A stretch of DNA of 18,989 bases, taken from contig JANTFK010000011.1 of the NCBI GenBank assembly GCA_024763595.1, positions 1-18,989 on the forward strand, written 5' to 3'. The position numbers were made by a program, and so were the translations under genes. This DNA comes from Bacteroidales bacterium. GTDB lineage: Bacteria; Bacteroidota; Bacteroidia; Bacteroidales; GCA-2748055. Each line of letters starts with the position of its first letter. Position 1 is the first letter of the stretch. Under the pieces are notes generated by a model. It was not told where the DNA came from and searched no databases. It saw nothing but the letters and a program-made list of their open reading frames with translations. Positions 14,586 through 18,989 of this stretch are shown here, one piece after another.

Positions 14586-16139
14586 TCACTCCTCAGTCTC
14601 CTTCCGGACCTGCTTTAGCTTGCCGATTGCTTTCATCAGGGAGACTTCCGGTTCAATGATATTGTGGATTCCCCAGAACAGGGGGTCAAACCCGAAGGGC
14701 TCATAGGTTAATATCTCATTGGATCTGACACGTTCGGAACGGTGGATCTTCAGTCGCTGTCCCGGGATCAGTTCCGTTATGGCCATTTCGATGGTGATCC
14801 GGTACCTTGAGCCGATCCACCTGCGTTTTTTACGAATTCTCATCTCTAATTCGGCCCGTACCTGGCTCATGTAATACTTTCCGTTTTCGGGCCTGTAATC
14901 CACATGGTACCTGGCCAGCATGGGCCTGATATGAAGGGCCGGGGAGCGGCTGACCAGGAACAGCCCGGGCTCTTTACGTATCTGTTCGGGGTCGTACTCA
15001 AAATCAGCAGCAACGATGGCAAGGGTTTCATAATCCAGATAGAGACGGCCGTTAAAAAGCAATCCGGGAACATTGCTTTTCTGGTTAAAGCTGATCACAT
15101 AGACCAGCTTATCTCCATAACTCATCATATCGGTGTATTCAAGGTCATACAGGTCCGGAAACTCATCGGACAGAAAATCGGGCCGGTTTTTGATGATATC
15201 CAGGTTCACCGCTGTGAGAATACCCGATTGCAATTTGATCAGAACTGTGTCCCCGGCAGTAATGTCGATAATCTTTCTTCTTTTTCTGATGCGTACCTGA
15301 TCGTTGGAAGTATAATTGATATAAGGACTTTTGGCCACATCCAGTATGGCCTCCGAATAGACCATATAGTGATCATTTCGCTTTACAGACTCCCTGTAGA
15401 AAGCCTGCATGGTGGAGTGGTCACCGGGATAATTCTCCGGGATCCGCCCGATGGCTTCAGACAGTAACAGATGCGGATCATGATAACGGATGATCACCTC
15501 CTGCAGCGGGATGATCTCTTTGTCCATGTGTATTGTCAGGTCATCCCGGATGGGGTATCTGACCGGAAGAAAGAGCTTGCGGTAGCCCATATTCGAGATA
15601 ACCAGCATGGGATCGGCCAGGTTGGCGGGGATCTTGAACGAGAACCGCCCCTCATGGTTTGTGATGGTACCCAGACTGGTTCCAAACAGGGTGATGGTAG
15701 CAAACGGGAGTGGTTTTCCTGAACGGCTCTCCAGGATGATACCCCTGATAAGCGCACGGTGTACAGTATCCGATATGGGTGCCGGCAGGGTTCTGTTCTT
15801 CTGAAAAATGACAATATTGCGATCGACCACCCGGTAATCCAGTGTGGTATCCTGCAGCAGTGAGTCCAGCACCTCTTCCAGCAACAGGTGGCTTACTTTG
15901 AACCTGACCCTCTTGTTACCCTGGATCAGTGCAGAATTGTACGTAAAGTGGTAACCGGTCTGTATGGCGATATCATCCAGAATCTGATGGATGCTCCTGT
16001 TTCGGGAAGAGAGTGAGATAGCTGTTTCAGGAAGCCTGTTCTGGCTTAAAACGTGTGTGGCAAAAAGCAACAGGATAAAAAAAAGAGGTGTGCCGGGACT
16101 ATGACAGACAGATGCTGATCCTCTTTTCTTTAATCCCAT
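14586..16139 (-). CDS. STN + CarboxypepD_reg envelope protein without TonB barrel
   Basis: The 517-residue protein has a signal peptide (hydrophobic ~18-30, ending VLSQ), then an STN-like secretin/TonB short N-terminal domain (~38-113: ISLSSRNRSIHQILDDIAIQ, later FKVSHLLLEEVLDSLL and RNIVIFQ). A CarboxypepD_reg_2 beta-sandwich follows (~130-215: IRGIILESRSGKPLPFATITL, TNHEGRFSFKI). Residues ~219-517 are clearly related to the protein at 17711-18988: shared blocks include a FYRE motif, an SEAI/SEAV block, NGRLYLDYETLAI against RGRLYIDMEKLAI, and the closing FW..NIIEP / FW..NVIEP motif. Unlike SusC-type receptors there is no plug or beta-barrel. It starts 9 nt after the fecR stop, so it is the last gene of the sigma-anti-sigma operon and may receive or relay the FecR signal. 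Biochemical role unknown. Confidence 0.85.
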   Translation of the reverse strand: MGLKKRGSASVCHSPGTPLFFILLLFATHVLSQNRLPETAISLSSRNRSIHQILDDIAIQTGYHFTYNSALIQGNKRVRFKVSHLLLEEVLDSLLQDTTLDYRVVDRNIVIFQKNRTLPAPISDTVHRALIRGIILESRSGKPLPFATITLFGTSLGTITNHEGRFSFKIPANLADPMLVISNMGYRKLFLPVRYPIRDDLTIHMDKEIIPLQEVIIRYHDPHLLLSEAIGRIPENYPGDHSTMQAFYRESVKRNDHYMVYSEAILDVAKSPYINYTSNDQVRIRKRRKIIDITAGDTVLIKLQSGILTAVNLDIIKNRPDFLSDEFPDLYDLEYTDMMSYGDKLVYVISFNQKSNVPGLLFNGRLYLDYETLAIVAADFEYDPEQIRKEPGLFLVSRSPALHIRPMLARYHVDYRPENGKYYMSQVRAELEMRIRKKRRWIGSRYRITIEMAITELIPGQRLKIHRSERVRSNEILTYEPFGFDPLFWGIHNIIEPEVSLMKAIGKLKQVRKETEE

Positions 16140-16148
16140 ATGTCCCTG

Positions 16149-17147
16149 TTAATTGGTCAGGTAATAGCCTTCCTTCTTACTGGTTACCGTCAGTCCAAAA
16201 GCTGTGCCAATGGTTTCAAGAATGGCATCGATGGACTGTCCCTGGTAGGAGGTGGTAATTTTCAAATCGATCAGTGCAGACCTTTCGGCATGAATTTTTA
16301 CATGGTATGCATCTTCCAGTTCTTTGAGTACCTCCATCAGTTCCGCATCTACAAATTTAAAATCTTTTGTTTTCCATGAAAGATAATTGGGATTATCCTG
16401 TTGTAACCTGGTGAGTTCCCTGTTACGGGCAAAAACCATTTCCTCCGGTTCCAGTGTAATGGATTGTCCCGATTCCTCCAGGGACAACCTCACTTTCCCG
16501 CTCTTTACATAGACTTCAACACCGGATGAATGGTTATGTTGTTTGATATTGAATGAGGTCCCTAGTACTGAAACAACCACTTTCCCGGAATGAACCGTAA
16601 ACGGGTTTACAGGATCTGACATCACCTCGAAAAATGCTTCGCCTTTTAGCGTCAGGGATCTTTCCTGGTTGAAATACCGGGAATAGGTGACCTCCGATCC
16701 TTTATTGAGAAATACCCTGCTTCCGTCAGGAAGGTTCACGGTTAATACCCCCTCCCCGGCATACCGGGTTTCCTGTGGATTGCCGTCATTGTTTTTCAGC
16801 AAGCCCGTATACAGCGCAGCCCCGATGGTGATTACAAGGATGATCGCAGCAGCTATCCTGATTGCCGGCGCGAACGACCTGGCTGCCGGTTCAAATGGTT
16901 GCTTCTCCAGGAGGCCATCTGCTTTAAACCGGTTATGCAGCCTGTTCCATGCTTTAACAGCATCCCAGTTTTCATCTGAAGGATTCCTGTCAAAGTATTT
17001 CCAACGCTTTTCCATAGTCTTCAATGCTCTGTTTTTTTTCCTGTCTCTCTTCAATTCATTCATGAAAGCGATCTCCTCTTTCATGCTCATCTCCCCGGCC
17101 AGGTACCGGGCATGCTGAATCTCCGTCTTTAACCTATTCCTGCTCAT
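16149..17147 (-). CDS. FecR-family anti-sigma factor
   Basis: The 332-residue inner-membrane protein has a cytoplasmic N-terminal anti-sigma region (~1-90; LSS-like helices around YLAGEMSMKEEIAFM and the NWDAVKAWNRL segment). One membrane helix follows at ~95-115 (AIRIAAAIILVITIGAALY), then a periplasmic FecR domain (~128-235: LPDGSRVFLNKGSEVTYSR, GEAFFEV, VLGTSFNI) and a C-terminal DUF4974-like domain (~262-332: FKFVDAELMEVLKELEDAY, ITTSYQGQSIDAILETI). It holds the partner ECF sigma inactive until an envelope signal arrives. The start overlaps the sigma gene by 14 nt, indicating translational coupling. The usual partner, a TonB-dependent transducer with an N-terminal STN domain, is absent. 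The STN-bearing gene 9 nt downstream is the obvious substitute. Confidence 0.95.
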   Translation of the reverse strand: MSRNRLKTEIQHARYLAGEMSMKEEIAFMNELKRDRKKNRALKTMEKRWKYFDRNPSDENWDAVKAWNRLHNRFKADGLLEKQPFEPAARSFAPAIRIAAAIILVITIGAALYTGLLKNNDGNPQETRYAGEGVLTVNLPDGSRVFLNKGSEVTYSRYFNQERSLTLKGEAFFEVMSDPVNPFTVHSGKVVVSVLGTSFNIKQHNHSSGVEVYVKSGKVRLSLEESGQSITLEPEEMVFARNRELTRLQQDNPNYLSWKTKDFKFVDAELMEVLKELEDAYHVKIHAERSALIDLKITTSYQGQSIDAILETIGTAFGLTVTSKKEGYYLTN

Positions 17148-17682
17148 ATTTCCTGATACTGTTTCGCAATGCTTTCAGTGCTTTTCCCATATTCGCCTCC
17201 ACTGTTTTTTCCGAAATGGACAACTTTTCGGCTATCTCCCTGTATTTTAACCCCTCGTAACGGTTTAACCGGAATATCTCCCTGGTTCTCTCCGATAAGC
17301 AGTCCAGGGTGTGAGCAAGCAATGCTGTGACCTCATCCAGCTGTAATATCTGGGAGGGGTCGGGTGCATCCGTCGCCGGTTCGGTCCCGGCACCATCCTC
17401 CATCAAATATTCCCTGCGGAACCTGCGCAGATACATCATGCCGTTATTAAACGTGGCACGGTAGAGGTATGCATACAGGCTCCGGGTAATATGAAGCGTT
17501 TCCCTGTTCTTCCAGATGTTGTAGAACACCTCCTGTACCACCTCTTCCGCGATCCCTTTTTGGCCCACCATCCCCCTTGCATAACTGCACAGGTCCGCAT
17601 AATAACTATGAAATAGCTTCTCAAAGGAAACAATGTCCCCTTTCCGGATCTTACGTAACTGCTTTTGTTCTTTCAGGCGCAT
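17134..17682 (-). CDS. ECF-subfamily RNA polymerase sigma-70 factor (FecI-like)
   Basis: The 182-residue cytoplasmic protein has sigma region 2 at ~18-90 (FEKLFHSYYADLCSYARG, AEEVVQEVFYNIW, YLYRATFNN..MYLRR) and region 4 at ~122-176 (LSERTREIFRLNRYEGLKYREIAEKLSISEKTVEANMGKALKALR, the -35-binding helix-turn-helix). The linker is acidic and Pro-rich (~95-112). It belongs to the Bacteroidota FecI-like group that pairs with FecR. It overlaps fecR by 14 nt and starts 28 nt after the stop of the upstream CarboxypepD_reg gene, so the four genes are probably one operon. The 28-nt gap has no clear TAnnTTTG box (TATTGTTG is closest). Autoregulation is plausible but not shown. Confidence 0.96.
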   Translation of the reverse strand: MRLKEQKQLRKIRKGDIVSFEKLFHSYYADLCSYARGMVGQKGIAEEVVQEVFYNIWKNRETLHITRSLYAYLYRATFNNGMMYLRRFRREYLMEDGAGTEPATDAPDPSQILQLDEVTALLAHTLDCLSERTREIFRLNRYEGLKYREIAEKLSISEKTVEANMGKALKALRNSIRKYEQE

Positions 17683-17710
17683 GTATCAACAATAAATACA
17701 GTGCTTTTTC

Positions 17711-18988
17711 TCATCTGTTTCGTTTCAGGTATTTCCTGTTCAGCCGTCTGATGGCACTTTCAATGGACTGGTCCGGTTCAATCACGTTGTATCCCTCCCA
17801 GAATCCCTGGTCAAAAAAGACATAGACTTTTTCATTCATCACATCGTTGCTTTTGAACCGCTCCCTGGCAGCAAATTTCTCAATGCCTTCATATGTCCGG
17901 TCCGTAATGGCCAGTTCCGACATGGTGGAGTAGGTGGTGTTGAAAAGTTTCTTCTTCCAGTTTACCTTGAACTTTACCTCTGCACGCGCATAGCTGAAAT
18001 ACCACTGTTCATCTTCAATGGTATACTTGGTACGGTATGCGGCTCTTTCAGGGATAATACGCATCCCCATGGGTTTCCGCTGGATAAAAAGCCTGGCAGC
18101 CTGTTCCTTGTTTTCAACATTGAGTTCAAATTCAGCTTCGGAAATGGCAAGTTTCTCCATGTCGATATAGAGCCGGCCCCTGTAGAACGGATAGTCCACG
18201 TTCGTTTTCTGCATAAATGTGACCACGTAATGCAGCTGGTCATTAATGCTGATCACATTATTCAGATGGAAGTCGTAAATCTCTGAATAATCCTCCGATA
18301 GCAGGATGTAGGGATTCTTTACGATATCCATGAGGATGGTTGTGTTGGGTCCGCCCTCTACTTTGAAAAGAACTGTATCCATTTTCTCCACGTCAGCACT
18401 CTTCCTCCCTTTGAAAAGTTTTACCTGGTCCACCTGAAAATCGCTGGTGTAACTCCCTTTATAGATATCTACCACAGCTTCTGAGATGGAGACATAGCTT
18501 CTTCCCCGCAGGATGGTCTCACGGTAAAATCCCCGCATCATCATGGGTTTCGTGCTGTAATTTTCCCGGATATTAGCCAGCACATTCGCGATGATCGCCT
18601 GCGCATCCTCTGGTCTTACGGTAATCTCTCTGAGTTGTACGATTTTCGTGTTAAGGTAGATGAAAAAGGTGCGGTTCTCTTTGAACTTGTCAAGCGGTAC
18701 AAATTTGTTTTTATAACCGATATAAGAGATTTTCAGTTGTTTAATATCCGCATCACGTGGGATCTTGATGGTAAAATTCCCATCGATATTCGTCACTGTA
18801 GCCACGTTGCTACCCACGGCTTCAATGGTTGCAAAAGGAAGGGTGCGCCCCGTTCCGGCATCTGCCACCCTGCCAAGATAGGTTTGATAATTGATGGTGT
18901 CGGACAGATCATCCTCCATTACCGGAGCTGCCAGGAGCGGACTGTTGAATAAGCAGGCTGCCAGTATGAGCCAGGCACCCTTCATCAT
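17711..18988 (-). CDS. CarboxypepD_reg envelope protein, paralogue of the STN protein
   Basis: The 425-residue protein begins with a signal peptide (LILAACLFNSPLLAA, probable cleavage near residues 20-21). An LAAC sequence ending at Cys12 also resembles a lipobox, but the hydrophobic core continues past it, so ordinary signal peptidase I seems likelier. A CarboxypepD_reg domain follows at ~36-125 (GRVADAGTGRTLPFATIEA, TNIDGNFTIKI, ISYIGYK), then a ~300-residue beta-rich region shared with the protein at 14586-16139, ending in FFDQGFWEGYNVIEP. It has neither an STN domain nor a TonB barrel. Two adjacent ATGs (18988 and 18985) are possible starts, and the signal peptide argues that the protein is complete despite the window edge. 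It precedes the sigma gene by 28 nt. Molecular function is not known; a surface or periplasmic structural or sensory role is inferred. Confidence 0.83.
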   Translation of the reverse strand: MMKGAWLILAACLFNSPLLAAPVMEDDLSDTINYQTYLGRVADAGTGRTLPFATIEAVGSNVATVTNIDGNFTIKIPRDADIKQLKISYIGYKNKFVPLDKFKENRTFFIYLNTKIVQLREITVRPEDAQAIIANVLANIRENYSTKPMMMRGFYRETILRGRSYVSISEAVVDIYKGSYTSDFQVDQVKLFKGRKSADVEKMDTVLFKVEGGPNTTILMDIVKNPYILLSEDYSEIYDFHLNNVISINDQLHYVVTFMQKTNVDYPFYRGRLYIDMEKLAISEAEFELNVENKEQAARLFIQRKPMGMRIIPERAAYRTKYTIEDEQWYFSYARAEVKFKVNWKKKLFNTTYSTMSELAITDRTYEGIEKFAARERFKSNDVMNEKVYVFFDQGFWEGYNVIEPDQSIESAIRRLNRKYLKRNR

Positions 18989-18989
18989 T

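Noticed and set aside
14904..15467. Open frame of 187 codons on the + strand opposite the STN protein
   Set aside because: Antisense shadow of a gene with clear domains. It has no start context or domain signal of its own.

Overview
The window comes from a chromosome of Bacteroidota, probably the order Bacteroidales/Marinilabiliales. Indicators are an ECF sigma/FecR pair whose FecR ends in a DUF4974-like domain, STN and CarboxypepD_reg domain proteins, a TAnnTTTG-type promoter, start codons mostly without strong Shine-Dalgarno sites, and a Bacteroidota-type Crp/Fnr regulator. No rRNA, tRNA, CRISPR array, transposase or phage gene was recognised. The taxonomic call rests on gene families only.

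Region 1 (1-4203, + strand) is an accessory sugar-acid locus: the 3' part of a BNR-repeat sialidase-like gene, a second complete sialidase-like gene, and a sodium:solute symporter with a signal peptide and a HEAT-repeat-like domain fused to its N-terminus. The three genes are packed 2-12 nt apart and are visibly more AT-rich than what follows. They look like hydrolysis plus uptake of a sialic-acid-like or other acidic sugar.

Region 2 (4204-4491) is a gene-free spacer with palindromes and a G-rich tandem repeat. It separates the accessory locus from mostly housekeeping genes: a short SSB (+) facing glycine decarboxylase gcvP (-), then an isoaspartyl methyltransferase/MBL hydrolase pair (-), and a divergent polyprenyl-phosphate sugar transferase (+) that faces an M3 peptidase lipoprotein (-).

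Region 3 (12820-14520, - strand) carries a Crp/Fnr regulator with a cluster of cysteines, a thioredoxin-glutaredoxin fusion and a GroES with no GroEL beside it. The layout suggests a small redox/proteostasis unit. A strong hairpin ends it before the peptidase gene.

Region 4 (14586-18988, - strand) is a compact four-gene unit: a CarboxypepD_reg envelope protein, an ECF sigma factor, an overlapping FecR-type anti-sigma factor, and an STN + CarboxypepD_reg paralogue of the first gene. No TonB-dependent transporter is present, although an STN domain is normally found on one. This sigma/anti-sigma/STN arrangement flanked by paralogous envelope proteins is the best candidate here for an under-described system.
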